Origin: Acidovorax sp. Leaf191 | GTDB lineage: Bacteria; Pseudomonadota; Gammaproteobacteria; Burkholderiales; Burkholderiaceae_C | Assembly (NCBI RefSeq): GCF_001424425.1 | Contig: NZ_LMPT01000012.1 | Location: 638,237-702,236 of the forward strand | Length of the DNA: 64,000 nucleotides | Direction: 5' to 3' | Part shown: piece after piece, positions 15,935 through 27,186 of the stretch | How the letters are laid out: every line of letters starts with the position of its first letter | Numbering within the stretch: position 1 is the stretch's first letter | Translations under genes and position numbers: made by a program | Notes under the pieces: model-generated | The model's database searches: none | Seen by the model: only the letters and a program-made list of their open reading frames with translations | Told to the model about the DNA's origin: nothing

Positions 15935-18805
15935 ATGACCGAAGAATCCTCTGCATCCCCCAGCCCCGCCGCCGAAGGGGCGACGCCTTCCGCCGCGCAG
16001 CCCTCTGGCGACAAAAAGACCCTGGTGCTGGTGGACGGCTCCAGCTACCTGTACCGCGCCTTCCATGCCATGCCCGACCTGCGCGCGGTGCCGGGCGACC
16101 CGGAAAGCCCCGCCACCGGTGCCATCCGCGGCATGATCAACATGCTGCAGGTGCTGCGGCGCGAATTCCCGTCCGGCTATGCCGCCTGCGTTTTCGATGC
16201 GAGCGGCCCCACCTTCCGCGACGACCTGTATCCCGAGTACAAGGCGCAGCGCTCCCCCATGCCCGACGACCTGCGCGCGCAGATCGAGCCCATCCACGAG
16301 GTCGTGCGCCTGTTGGGCTGGCCCGTGGTCTGCGTCCCCGGCGTGGAGGCCGACGACGTGATCGGCACGCTGGCTGCGGTGGCGGCGGCGCAGGGCGTGG
16401 AGGTGATCGTCTCCAGCGGCGACAAGGACCTGTCGCAACTGGTGAACGAGCACATCACCATCATCGACACCATGAACGGCAAGAAGCGCGACGTGGCGGG
16501 CGTGACGGCCGAGTTCGGCGTGCCGCCATCACTGATGGTGGACTACCAGACCCTGGTGGGCGACACCGTGGACAACGTGCCCGGCGTGCCCAAGGTCGGC
16601 CCCAAGACGGCTGCCAAATGGCTCGCCGAATATGGCTCGCTCGATGCCCTCATCGCGCGTGCCGGCGAGATCAAGGGCGTGGCGGGCGAGAACCTGCGCG
16701 GCGCGCTGCAGTGGCTGCCCACCGGGCGGCAGCTCGTCACCATCAAGACCGACTGCGACCTGGCCGGGCATGTCGACGGCCTGCCGGCCATGGATGCGAT
16801 CGCCATGCGCCAGGAAGACGCCGCCCCGCTGCGCGACTTCTATCAAAAGTATGGCTTCAAGGGCCTGGCCCGCGCGCTGGAATCCAACGCGCCTGCCGAC
16901 GCCAAGGCCAATTCCAAGTCCAAGGTCGCACTGCCGGGCGCCAGCGGCGACCTCTTCGCATCCCCCGAGGCGACCTTCGTGGCCGAGGCCGCGCAGGGCC
17001 GCGAGGTGTCGTACGAGACCATCCTCACCTGGGCCGACTTCGACCGCTGGCTTGCCAAGCTGCAGGCGGCTGAACTGGCCGCCATCGACACCGAAACCAC
17101 GTCGCTCGACGAACTGCGCGCCGAGATCGTCGGCATCAGCTTCAGCGTGGAGCCCGGTGCCGCAGCCTACATTCCGCTGCGCCACGCCGGGCCTGATGCG
17201 CCCGAGCAGTTGCCGTTCGACGACGTGCTGGCCAAGCTCAAGCCCTGGCTCGAAGACGCCAGCCGCCCCAAGCTGGGCCAGCACATCAAATACGACCGCC
17301 ATGTGTTCGCCAACCACGGCATTGAGGTGCAGGGCTATGCGCACGACACCATGCTGCAAAGCTACGTGCTCGAAGTGCACAAGCCCCACGGCCTGGCCAG
17401 CCTGGCCGAGCGCCACACCGGCCGCAGCGGCATCAGTTATGAAGACCTGTGCGGCAAGGGCGCCCACCAGATCCCGTTCGCCCAGGTGGCGGTAGACAAG
17501 GCAGCGGCCTACTCGTGCGAAGACTCCGACCAGACGCTGGACGTGCACCGCGTGCTCTGGCCCATGCTCGAAGCCGAAGGCCCACTGCGCGGCATCTACG
17601 AGCTGGAGATGGCCAGCAGCGAAACCCTGTTCCGCATCGAGCGCAACGGCGTGTTGATCGACGCGGCCACGCTGGCCAACCAGAGCCACGAACTGGGCCA
17701 GCGCATCCTCAAACTGGAGCAGGACGCCTACGAGATCGCGGGCCAGCCCTTCAACCTGGGGTCACCCAAGCAGCTCGGAGAAATCTTCTTCGACAAGCTG
17801 GGCATGCCCGTGGTCAAGAAGACCGCCACCGGCGCGCGCAGCACCGACGAAGAAGTGCTGGAAAAGCTGGCCGAGGACTACCCCCTGCCCGCCAAGCTGC
17901 TGGAGCACCGCAGCCTGTCCAAGCTCAAGGGCACCTACACCGACAAGCTGGCCCAGCTGGCCAGCCCGCGCACTGGCCGCGTGCACACCCACTACGCCCA
18001 GGCCGTGGCCATCACGGGCCGCCTGTCCAGCAACGACCCCAACCTGCAGAACATCCCCATCCGCACCGTGGAAGGCCGCCGTGTGCGCGAGGCCTTCGTG
18101 GCGCCGCCGGGCAGCGTGATCGCGAGCGCCGACTACAGCCAGATCGAGCTGCGCATCATGGCCCACATCAGCGGCGACGAATCGCTGCTGCACGCGTTTC
18201 GTAACGGCCTGGACGTCCACCGCGCCACCGCCGCCGAAGTGTTCGGCGTCGAGGTCGACCAGGTGAGCAGCGAACAGCGCCGCTACGCCAAGGTCATCAA
18301 CTTCGGTCTCATCTACGGCATGAGCAGCTTCGGCCTGGCCAAGAACCTGGGCATAGAGACAAAGGCCGCAGCCGCCTACATCGACCGGTACTTTCAGCGC
18401 TACCCTGGCGTGAAGCAGTACATGGACGAAACCAAGGCGTCCGCCAAGGCGCGCGGCTATGTGGAAACCGTGTTCGGCCGCCGCCTGTACCTGCCCGAGA
18501 TCAACTCCCCGAACGGCCCGCGCCGCAGCGGCGCGGAGCGGGCGGCCATCAACGCGCCGATGCAGGGCACGGCGGCGGATTTGATCAAGAAGGCGATGGT
18601 GGCGGTGCAGCAGGAGCTGGATGCGAACAAGCCGGGCATCAAGATGATCATGCAGGTGCACGACGAACTGGTGTTCGAACTGCCAGAAGGGGACGTGGAG
18701 TGGGTTCGCACGCACATTCCGCGGTTGATGGCGGAAGTGGCGGATCTCAAGGTGCCGTTGTTGGCCGAAGTGGGTGTGGGGCCGAACTGGGACAAGGCGC
18801 ATTGA
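15935..18805 (+). CDS. polA: DNA polymerase I
   Basis: 956 residues, normal for the enzyme, which fills gaps and removes RNA primers in replication and repair. Domains in order: 5'-3' exonuclease (about 28-320, LVDGSSYLYRAFHA, EADDVIGTLA, GDKDLSQL), 3'-5' exonuclease (about 355-560, with D385 and E387 in AIDTETT, so proofreading residues are present), and the family A polymerase. Polymerase motif A is DYSQIELR from residue 733, motif B RRYAKVINFGLIYG and motif C HDELVFE from residue 909. No ribosome site precedes ATG 15935; the promoter arm suggests leaderless translation. The N-terminal 27 residues are a low-complexity extension. Confidence 0.97.
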   Translation: MTEESSASPSPAAEGATPSAAQPSGDKKTLVLVDGSSYLYRAFHAMPDLRAVPGDPESPATGAIRGMINMLQVLRREFPSGYAACVFDASGPTFRDDLYPEYKAQRSPMPDDLRAQIEPIHEVVRLLGWPVVCVPGVEADDVIGTLAAVAAAQGVEVIVSSGDKDLSQLVNEHITIIDTMNGKKRDVAGVTAEFGVPPSLMVDYQTLVGDTVDNVPGVPKVGPKTAAKWLAEYGSLDALIARAGEIKGVAGENLRGALQWLPTGRQLVTIKTDCDLAGHVDGLPAMDAIAMRQEDAAPLRDFYQKYGFKGLARALESNAPADAKANSKSKVALPGASGDLFASPEATFVAEAAQGREVSYETILTWADFDRWLAKLQAAELAAIDTETTSLDELRAEIVGISFSVEPGAAAYIPLRHAGPDAPEQLPFDDVLAKLKPWLEDASRPKLGQHIKYDRHVFANHGIEVQGYAHDTMLQSYVLEVHKPHGLASLAERHTGRSGISYEDLCGKGAHQIPFAQVAVDKAAAYSCEDSDQTLDVHRVLWPMLEAEGPLRGIYELEMASSETLFRIERNGVLIDAATLANQSHELGQRILKLEQDAYEIAGQPFNLGSPKQLGEIFFDKLGMPVVKKTATGARSTDEEVLEKLAEDYPLPAKLLEHRSLSKLKGTYTDKLAQLASPRTGRVHTHYAQAVAITGRLSSNDPNLQNIPIRTVEGRRVREAFVAPPGSVIASADYSQIELRIMAHISGDESLLHAFRNGLDVHRATAAEVFGVEVDQVSSEQRRYAKVINFGLIYGMSSFGLAKNLGIETKAAAAYIDRYFQRYPGVKQYMDETKASAKARGYVETVFGRRLYLPEINSPNGPRRSGAERAAINAPMQGTAADLIKKAMVAVQQELDANKPGIKMIMQVHDELVFELPEGDVEWVRTHIPRLMAEVADLKVPLLAEVGVGPNWDKAH

Positions 18806-18904
18806 GGCTGGGGACAGCAAAGTTTACGGGGCGATGTCTATCAGACCCAAGGGGGTTATGCTTGCAGGCTGCAGGCCGTCGCCCTGCGTTTGCACATGTG
18901 AAGC

Positions 18905-19042
18905 ATGCAATTTGCCGCAGCCAAAGCTCGCGGCCTCTTCGGGAATTGGCTGTTGATGGTTGGCTTGCTCTGGGGGATAAATATGAACTCGCAGGCAGAT
19001 GCACTTGCCAGTGCTTCGGCACGATTTGGCTGGCACGGGTGA
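18905..19042 (+). CDS. Possible 45-residue small membrane protein
   Basis: A short frame, ATG 18905 to TGA 19042, encoding a peptide with a basic N-terminus, one hydrophobic segment (GLFGNWLLMVGLLWGI) and a polar C-terminus. It ends 11 bases before the membrane protein gene at 19054. The ribosome site is weak (GTGAAGC). It may be a real small inner-membrane protein or leader peptide, or a chance frame in a lower-GC islet. Confidence 0.3.
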   Translation: MQFAAAKARGLFGNWLLMVGLLWGINMNSQADALASASARFGWHG

Positions 19043-19053
19043 GGTGAGCACGG

Positions 19054-19491
19054 ATGCCTAACTTCGCCCGCAGACCGTTCTTGTCGCGCTCTCAAGCGCT
19101 GGTTCTGATAGGTGCCTTTGTTGTGCACTTCTTGCTGTCTCTGACCGTGCCCAGTCGACCATACTTTGTCGCGACATGGCATATGGTTCTGGCAGCAGCG
19201 GTTCTCATTTCTGCTCTTGCCGCGCTGGCCGGTTGGGCGTGGGCAAGGTTCAGCGTTCCTGCGAGGGCGCAGGAACGCTGGAGGGCCGCTTTCTGGCTAC
19301 TTTGGCTTGTACTCACCGGATCATTGGCGCCCGCTGTCTATCTGCACCTGTCGCAGTCAAACTATGGCCCGCTGCTTCGCCTGCTTTCGACAATTGTTGT
19401 GCCCGCAGTGGTGGTGTATGTCCTGCTGCACCTGGCCAAGGTGTTGCCCCAAAACGCACCGGATTCGGAGCCAGACAACCCCGGAGCGTGA
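19054..19491 (+). CDS. Small integral membrane protein of unknown function
   Basis: 145 residues with about four predicted membrane helices (ALVLIGAFVVHFLLSLTV, MVLAAAVLISALAALAGWAW, AFWLLWLVLTGSLAPAVYL, STIVVPAVVVYVLLHLAKVL) and a short acidic tail. ATG 19054 follows GTGAGGTGAGCACGG. Codon use is less GC-biased than in the neighbours, suggesting recent acquisition. No family recognised. Its position between polA and yghU gives no functional clue. Confidence 0.6.
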   Translation: MPNFARRPFLSRSQALVLIGAFVVHFLLSLTVPSRPYFVATWHMVLAAAVLISALAALAGWAWARFSVPARAQERWRAAFWLLWLVLTGSLAPAVYLHLSQSNYGPLLRLLSTIVVPAVVVYVLLHLAKVLPQNAPDSEPDNPGA

Positions 19492-19725
19492 CCATTCGCT
19501 GACATTGGACCGTACCGCTGGTTGACCATTCGCAACCATGTTGCGTCAGGTACCTGCGTGTCAGCACTGATGTGCAGTGCCGAAGCTCTGCCATTGCGGT
19601 CCTCAAAAGTTACCCACTCCACAGGCCATTGGCCCGTGCTCAGCGGCGAATAAACGGCATCGCTAAACTCGGTCTGCAGTGGCTGGCGATGCCGCTAGCA
19701 ATCACTCTTCTGCTTGGAGCACCGC

Positions 19726-20613
19726 ATGCCCGACACCACCCCCTACACACCACCCGCCATCTGGCAATGGCACAAGGAAAACGGCGGCCAGTTCGCCAGC
19801 ATCAACCGCCCCATTGCGGGCGCCACCCATGACAAGGAACTGCCCTTAGGCCGGCATCCGCTGCAGCTGTACTCGCTGGGTACGCCCAATGGGGTCAAGG
19901 TGACCATCCTGCTGGAAGAGCTTCTCGCGCTGGGTCACAGCGGTGCGGAGTACGACGCCTGGCTGATCCGCATCAACGAGGGCGAGCAGTTCGGCAGCGG
20001 CTTCGTCGCGGTGAACCCCAACTCCAAGATACCCGCGCTGCTGGACCGCACGGACGCCGCCAACCCGGTGCGGGTGTTCGAGTCTGGTGCCATCCTGATG
20101 TACCTGGCCGAGAAGTTCGGTAGCGCCTTCCTGCCCAAGGACGGCGCGGCGCGTGCGGAGTGCCTGTCGTGGCTGTTCTGGCAGATGGGCAGTGCGCCGT
20201 TCGTCGGCGGCGGATTCGGGCATTTCTATGCCTACGCCCCCGTCAAAATCGAATACGCGATTGACCGCTATGCGATGGAGACCAAGCGCCAGCTCGATGT
20301 GCTGAACCAGCGCCTGGCCGGGCAGGAGTACGTCGCGGGCAACGAGTACACGCTCGCGGACATCGCCATCTGGCCGTGGTACGGCCTGATGGTCAAGGGG
20401 CAGGCCTACAGCGCGGGCGAGTTCCTGCAGGTGCACGAATACACGCACGTGCTGCGCTGGGCCGAGCAGGTGGCCCGGCGCCCGGCGGTGGAGCGGGGGC
20501 GCAAGGTGAACCGTGTGTCGGGCGAGCCGGCCAGCCAGTTGCGCGAGCGGCACGACGCCAGCGACTTTGATAGCAGAACGCAAGACAAGCTGGACGCTGC
20601 ATCGGGCTCCTGA
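19726..20613 (+). CDS. yghU: Glutathione-dependent disulfide-bond oxidoreductase (YghU-type GST)
   Basis: 295 residues. A Nu-class glutathione transferase homologous to E. coli YghU, which has disulfide-bond reductase activity with two bound glutathiones. Evidence: the characteristic N-terminal extension (YTPPAIWQWHKENGGQFASINRPIAG), the thioredoxin-like domain with LYSLGTPNGVKVTILLEELL and NPNSKIPALLDR, the ESGAILMYLAEKFG motif, and an alpha-helical GST C-domain ending with EYTLADIAIWPWYG. ATG 19726 follows TTGGAG; the TTG at 19714 is not preferred. The C-terminal end contains a stretch faintly like the interspersed repeat (20573-20598). Cytosolic. Confidence 0.93.
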   Translation: MPDTTPYTPPAIWQWHKENGGQFASINRPIAGATHDKELPLGRHPLQLYSLGTPNGVKVTILLEELLALGHSGAEYDAWLIRINEGEQFGSGFVAVNPNSKIPALLDRTDAANPVRVFESGAILMYLAEKFGSAFLPKDGAARAECLSWLFWQMGSAPFVGGGFGHFYAYAPVKIEYAIDRYAMETKRQLDVLNQRLAGQEYVAGNEYTLADIAIWPWYGLMVKGQAYSAGEFLQVHEYTHVLRWAEQVARRPAVERGRKVNRVSGEPASQLRERHDASDFDSRTQDKLDAASGS

Positions 20614-20681
20614 CCACCTGCGCAGCGGGGGCGGTACCGGCAGGTTTCCTGTACTGAACCTGCAGCACACCGCCCGGAGCT

Positions 20682-23125
20682 TCAATCCACCAGCCGACCC
20701 AGAGCCTTCAGCACATTCTCAGCGGTCGCAGGTGCGGTCAGAACCACCGGGCGGCCAGGGCCGCCTTCACGCCCCGCAGCCACCGCGTTGCGCAGGGCTT
20801 CGTACACGCTGATCGCCAGCATGAACGGCGGCTCGCCCACGGCCTTGCTGCCGCCTACGTTGTCTTCGCGGTTGGCCTCGGGCCACAGGGTCACGCGGAA
20901 GTGCGCGGGGATGTCGCCCGTCGCCGGGATCTTGTACGTGCTGGGGGCGTGTGTGGCCAGGTACCCCTTGTCGTTCCACACCAGCTGCTCGGTGGTGAGC
21001 CAGCCCATGCCCTGCACGAAGCCGCCTTCGATCTGGCCGATGTCGATGGCCGGGTTGATGCTGTGGCCCACGTCGTGCAGGATGTCCACGCGCGTCACGC
21101 GGCTCTCGCCGGTGAGGGTGTCGATGACGACCTCGGAGCACGCGGCGCCGTAGCTGAAGTAGTAGAACGGCCGGCCTGTGAGCGTGGCCTTGTCGTAGTG
21201 GATCTTGGGCGTGCGGTAGAAGCCGTCGCTCCACAGCTGGATGCGGTTGGCGTACGCTTCTTTGACCACGTCGTCGAACTGGCGCACATTTTTCGGCGAG
21301 ATCACCTGCCCGCCTTCGAAGCGGATCGCACCCGCGCCGCAGGTGTCCAGCCCCGACACGAAGGCTGCGAGGTTGTCGCGCACGTTGCGTGCTGCGAACT
21401 GGGCTGCGCGGCCGTTCAGGTCGGTGCCGCTGCTGGCGGCAGTGGCGCTGGCGTTGGGCACCTTGCTGGTGTCGCTGGCCGTGACCAGCACGCGGGCCAG
21501 CGGCACGCCCAGCTCGTCGGCCACGATCTGCGCAACCTTGGTGTGCAGGCCCTGGCCCATCTCGGTGCCGCCGTGGTTCACCTGCACGCTGCCGTCGGTG
21601 TACACATGCACCAGCGCGCCGGCCTGGTTGAACAGCGTGGCGGTGAAGCTGATGCCGAACTTGACCGGCGTGATCGCGAGGCCGCGCTTGAGCACAGGGC
21701 TGGTGGCGTTCCACGCCGCGATCGACGCCTGGCGCTGGCGGTAGTCGGCGTCGCGCTCGAGCTGGGGCAAGAGCGCGTGCAGGATGTTGTCCTCCACCGT
21801 CATCTGGTAGTGGGTGACGTTGCGGCCTTCGGATGCGTCCTTGCCGTACAGGTTGACCATGCGCACGTCCTGCGCATCCCGGCCCAGCGCCCGCGCGATG
21901 TCGCCCAGGATGGCCTCGATCACGATCACGCCCTGCGGGCCGCCGAAGCCGCGAAACGCCGTGTGGCTTTGGGTGTTCGTCTTGCAGCGGTACGAGGCGA
22001 TCTCCACATCGCTCAGGTAGTACGCGTTGTCGCTGTGGAACACGGCGCGGTCGGCCACGGGGCCCGACAGGTCGGCGGAAAAGCCGCAGTTGGCCGCCAT
22101 CTGCAGCTTCAGGCCCGTGATGCGGCCGGTGGCGTCAAAGCCCACGTCGTAGTCGTACGCGAACGGGTGGCGCTTGCCGGTGACCATGAAATCTTCGTCG
22201 CGGTCCAGGCGCAGCTTGATGGGGCGGCCGAATTTGTTCGCGGCCACGGCCGCCCACACGGCCAGGTGGCCGGCCTGCGTCTCTTTGCCGCCGAAGCCGC
22301 CACCCATGCGGCGGCATTCGACCTTGACCGCGTGGTTGTCGATGCCCAGCGCGTGTGCCACCCAGTGCTGCACCTCGCCGGGGTGCTGGGTGCTGGAGTA
22401 GATCCACCACTGCTTTTGCTCCAGCGGCAGGGCGTAGGCGATCTGGCCTTCGAGGTAGAAGTGCTCTTGCCCGCCGACTTCGAACTGGCCGCTCAGGCGG
22501 TGTTCGGACGAGGCCAGGCCTGCGGCCGCGTCGCCCCGGCGCACGAACACCGGTGGCAGCACATAGCTTTGGGCCGCCAGCGCGTCCTGCACGGTGAGCA
22601 CGGCGGGCAGGGGTGTGATGTCGAGCTTCACGGCCCGCACCGCGCGGCGCGCCTGCATCACCGAATCTGCCACGACGAGGCCGATGACCTGGCCGATGTG
22701 CTGCACGGTGTCGATGGCAAACACGGGCTCGTCGTGCGCGAAGGCTGCGAGCAGCTTGTCGCCCGGTACGTCGGCCGACAGCACCACGCCGCGCACGCCG
22801 GGCAGGGCGAGGGCGGCGGCGGCATCCACGCCGTTCAGCGTGCCGTGGGCCACGGTGGAGAGTATGGGCGCGGCGTACAGCGTGCCCTTCACCTCGGGCA
22901 GGTCGTCGATGTAGTGGGCGGCCCCGGCCACCTGGGCGCGCGCGCTTTCGTGGATGTGGGACTGGCCCATGGCGCGCAGGCTGGGGGCGGGGACCGGGGC
23001 GGAGGGTGCGCCGGCAGCCGTCCGGGGCTGCGGGTCGGCGGCGTGGGCGTCGGCCGCTGCCACCATGGGGTCGTCGCCGGCGTCGCGGCTCACGGGCAGG
23101 CTGGCGGGGCCGTTGTCGCGCTGGT

Positions 23126-23129
<4 letters not shown>
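20682..23129 (-). CDS. xdhB: Xanthine dehydrogenase, molybdopterin-binding subunit
   Basis: 815 residues. The large catalytic subunit that hydroxylates hypoxanthine to xanthine and xanthine to urate using the molybdenum cofactor. Visible signatures: GGQEHFYLEGQIAYA, CRRMGGGFGGKE, TAFRGFGGPQGV, NHGGTEMGQGLHTKVAQIVADELG and the catalytic glutamate loop GGSKAVGEPPFML near the C-terminus. An Ala/Pro-rich N-terminal extension of about 50 residues precedes the catalytic domain. Its ATG overlaps the xdhA stop by 4 bases (ATGA), so the two are translationally coupled. The next gene downstream is convergent yghU, so the usual xdhC chaperone gene is not adjacent. Confidence 0.95.
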
Positions 23130-24667
<1,538 letters not shown>

Positions 24668-24822
24668 GCGTGGGGCGGCCCGGGGTCCGGGCAGGTAATC
24701 GTCAGAGGGATAGTTCCAGAGCGTATGCGCACCGCGCAGCGCCCACATAAGCGCGAGCGTATAACGAGGATGCCCGGCGCGCTATGGGTTTTTATGGCGT
24801 CGGCATCTTTGAAATTGAACCA

Positions 24823-24908
24823 AACCGTTCCGCTTGAGCCCTTCGACAGGCTCAGGGCAGGCTTGTCGAAGCCCTGCGCGGCGCTTCGACAAGCTCAGTG
24901 TGAACGGT
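24823..24908. repeat. TTCGACA(A/G)GCTCAG-type interspersed repeat
   Basis: Contains CCCTTCGACAGGCTCAGGGC, then GGCTTGTCGAAGCCCTGC and GCGCTTCGACAAGCTCAG ending in GTGAACGG. These are inverted and direct copies of the widespread bacterial element CTTCGACAAGCTCAGGGCGAACGG. It lies in the 280-base gap between the cobF stop and the xdhA start and could fold into a stable hairpin; otherwise that gap shows no gene. Confidence 0.75.
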
Positions 24909-24947
24909 TGAAGTTGATGGATGTCGAATCGAATAGGAGCGGTCTTT

Positions 24948-25793
24948 TCAGACGGCCTCGGGAACCGCCCTTTCGGCCCCGGCGGCACTCTGCCGGCGCA
25001 GCAGGTAGATGTCCATGATCCAGCCATGGCGCGCGCGGGCCTGGGCACGGGCCGTTTCGATGCGCGGGCCGGCCTCGGCCAGCGGGCCGCCGTCCAGCAG
25101 TTGCTGCGGCATGCCCAGGTAGGCGCCCCACCAGATGTGCAAGTCCTGAGGCGGCAGGGTGGTGAAGCTGCACTGCCCGTCGAGCATGACCACGGCCGTG
25201 TCCACCCCGGCGGGCCACCCGTGGTCGCGCAGCTGGCGGCCGGTGGTCACCACGAAGGGCTGGCCGATGTCGTTGAGTGCGATGGCGTGCGCCGCCGCCA
25301 GCGCCTGCACCGAGGTGATGCCCGCCACCACCTGCACCTGTGCCGGCGCAGGCTGCAGGCGGGCCGCGATGCGCAGCGTGCTGTCGTACAGCGACGGGTC
25401 GCCCCACACCAGCAGCGCCACGCGCAGCGCAGCGCCATCGGCGGGCACAGGCAGGCGGGTCTGCGCCAATGCATCGGCGATGGCCGCCTGCCACTGCTGC
25501 GTGATGGCGGCATGCCATTCGTCCACCTGGGCCAGGTAGTCGTCGCCCTGGCTGCGGCGCACCGGCATGTCGAAGCCGGCGATGCACGGCACCGCAGGGC
25601 CCGTCAGCACCGCACCGCACAGCGACTGCCGCAGGGCCGCCAGCTCGGCCTTGTCCTCGCCCTTGTGCGGCAGCAGGATCAGGTCGGCCGCGTTCATCGC
25701 CGCGATGGCCTGGCGCGTGAGGTGGTCGGGGTTGCCGGTGCCGATGCCGATGAGGGTCAGCGCGATGGGGGGAAGGGCCTGTTCGTCGCTCAT
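24948..25793 (-). CDS. cobF: Precorrin-6A synthase (deacetylating)
   Basis: 281 residues. In the aerobic cobalamin route it removes the acetyl group of precorrin-5 and methylates C-1 using S-adenosylmethionine. It has the tetrapyrrole methylase fold: [40 protein letters not shown] at the N-terminus (CobF-specific) and [14 protein letters not shown] in the GDPxxY loop. CobF is diagnostic of the oxygen-dependent, late-cobalt pathway. The ATG overlaps the cobM stop by 4 bases. It is the last gene of the minus-strand cob operon. Confidence 0.93.
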   Translation of the reverse strand: MSDEQALPPIALTLIGIGTGNPDHLTRQAIAAMNAADLILLPHKGEDKAELAALRQSLCGAVLTGPAVPCIAGFDMPVRRSQGDDYLAQVDEWHAAITQQWQAAIADALAQTRLPVPADGAALRVALLVWGDPSLYDSTLRIAARLQPAPAQVQVVAGITSVQALAAAHAIALNDIGQPFVVTTGRQLRDHGWPAGVDTAVVMLDGQCSFTTLPPQDLHIWWGAYLGMPQQLLDGGPLAEAGPRIETARAQARARHGWIMDIYLLRRQSAAGAERAVPEAV

Positions 25794-26632
25794 GCGGAGG
25801 GCGCGTCCAGCGGCTCGTCGCGGGCGGTGTCCAGCGCCGTGCCGCCGTTCACATCGGTGGCCGGAAAGCGCGGCGCGGTGCCCAGGGGACGGTAGCGGCG
25901 GTCGTAGTCGGCGGCGTAGAGGCGGCTTTCGGCAAAGTCCTCGGCCTGCAGGCTGCGGCCCACCAGGATCAGGGCGGTGCGCTCCATGCTGGTGGCCACG
26001 GCCTGCGCCAGCGCGCCCACGGTGGTGCGCACCACGGTCTCGTCGGGCCAGCTGGCGCGCCACACGATGGCGGCGGGGCAGTCGGCGCCGTAGTGCGGCA
26101 GCAGCTCGGCCTGCACCTTGTCGGCCACGTGGATCGACAGGTGGATCGCCAGCACCGCGCCGGTGGCGGCAAACGCCGCCAGGTTCTCGGCCTCGGGCAT
26201 GGACGTGGCGCGGCCCGACGTGCGCGTGAGCACCACCGACTGGCACAGCCCGGGCAGCGTGAGCTCCGCGCCCAGCGTGGCCGCAGCGGCAGCGAATGAG
26301 GGGACGCCGGGCGTCACGGTGTACGGAATGCCCAGCACGCGCAGCCGGCGCAGTTGCTCGCCCATGGCGGACCACACCGACAGGTCGCCCGAATGCAGGC
26401 GCGCCACGTCCTGGCCCTGCGCATGGGCGGCCTCGATCTCGGCCACGATGTCGTCCAGGCTCATGGCCGCCGTGTTGACGATGCGGGCACCCGGCGGGCA
26501 GTGCGCCAGCAGGTCGCGCGGGATCAGCGAGCCGGCGTACAGGCAGACCGGGCACGCGGCCATCAGGTCGCGGCCACGCACGGTGATCAGGTCGGCGGCG
26601 CCAGGGCCGGCGCCGATGAAATGCACGGTCAT
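25790..26632 (-). CDS. cobM: Precorrin-4 C11-methyltransferase
   Basis: 280 residues. Methylates C-11 of precorrin-4 with S-adenosylmethionine. Diagnostic text: [23 protein letters not shown] at the start, [37 protein letters not shown] and the [20 protein letters not shown] core. The C-terminal 35 residues (after the conserved [13 protein letters not shown]) are a variable tail. ATGA overlaps at both ends link it to cobE upstream and cobF downstream. Confidence 0.94.
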   Translation of the reverse strand: MTVHFIGAGPGAADLITVRGRDLMAACPVCLYAGSLIPRDLLAHCPPGARIVNTAAMSLDDIVAEIEAAHAQGQDVARLHSGDLSVWSAMGEQLRRLRVLGIPYTVTPGVPSFAAAAATLGAELTLPGLCQSVVLTRTSGRATSMPEAENLAAFAATGAVLAIHLSIHVADKVQAELLPHYGADCPAAIVWRASWPDETVVRTTVGALAQAVATSMERTALILVGRSLQAEDFAESRLYAADYDRRYRPLGTAPRFPATDVNGGTALDTARDEPLDAPSA

Positions 26633-27186
26633 GCCGATGCTCCTTGTCGTTCTTGAGATGGGCCCTTGGCATGCGGCAGGGCGACCGCTGCGATGCCACA
26701 GGCCGGGTCGCCAGTGCGCCGGATTGCCACGGCCACGGCCAGTGTGGCGCTGCCATCGGCGGCCACGAGGCGCGGCACGGCCAAGGCGGCGCCCGGTCCG
26801 GCGGCCGACAGGGCCGCGGCTTCGGCTACGCTGCCGGTGCCGTAGCGCGCCTGCAGGCGCGGCGATTGGGTGGCCACCGGTTGGCCGGCCAGGTCTGCGG
26901 CGGGGATTGCCCGTACCGGTACGGGCGGTGCGCTGCCGGCGATGCCCGACAGCCAGGCTGCGAGCGCGGGATGCTCCGCCTTGGTGTCGAGCACGGCCAC
27001 GGCGCAAGGGCGCAGGTCGTCCGCAGCCCACACTACATCGCCCCGCAGCAAGGCCTGGGCCTGGGCCCACAGCGCGTGCAGCGCGGCGGGCTGTGCATGG
27101 GCGCGCAGGCCCACGCCCACCACCCTGCAGACGTGGCCCTGGCCCGCGGCGGAGTCAGGGGGCATCAGGCGGGCATCACCCTTCAT
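26629..27186 (-). CDS. cobE: Cobalamin biosynthesis protein, CobE / CbiG C-terminal type
   Basis: 185 residues, in the position of CobE between cobL and cobM. The core [21 protein letters not shown] and the [14 protein letters not shown] motif fit CobE/CbiG_C domains, and the middle ([20 protein letters not shown]) has the typical conserved small-residue run. CobE is required for cobalamin synthesis in aerobic producers but its reaction is not clearly defined. Start ATG 27186 overlaps the cobL stop by 4 bases. Confidence 0.85.
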   Translation of the reverse strand: MKGDARLMPPDSAAGQGHVCRVVGVGLRAHAQPAALHALWAQAQALLRGDVVWAADDLRPCAVAVLDTKAEHPALAAWLSGIAGSAPPVPVRAIPAADLAGQPVATQSPRLQARYGTGSVAEAAALSAAGPGAALAVPRLVAADGSATLAVAVAIRRTGDPACGIAAVALPHAKGPSQERQGASA

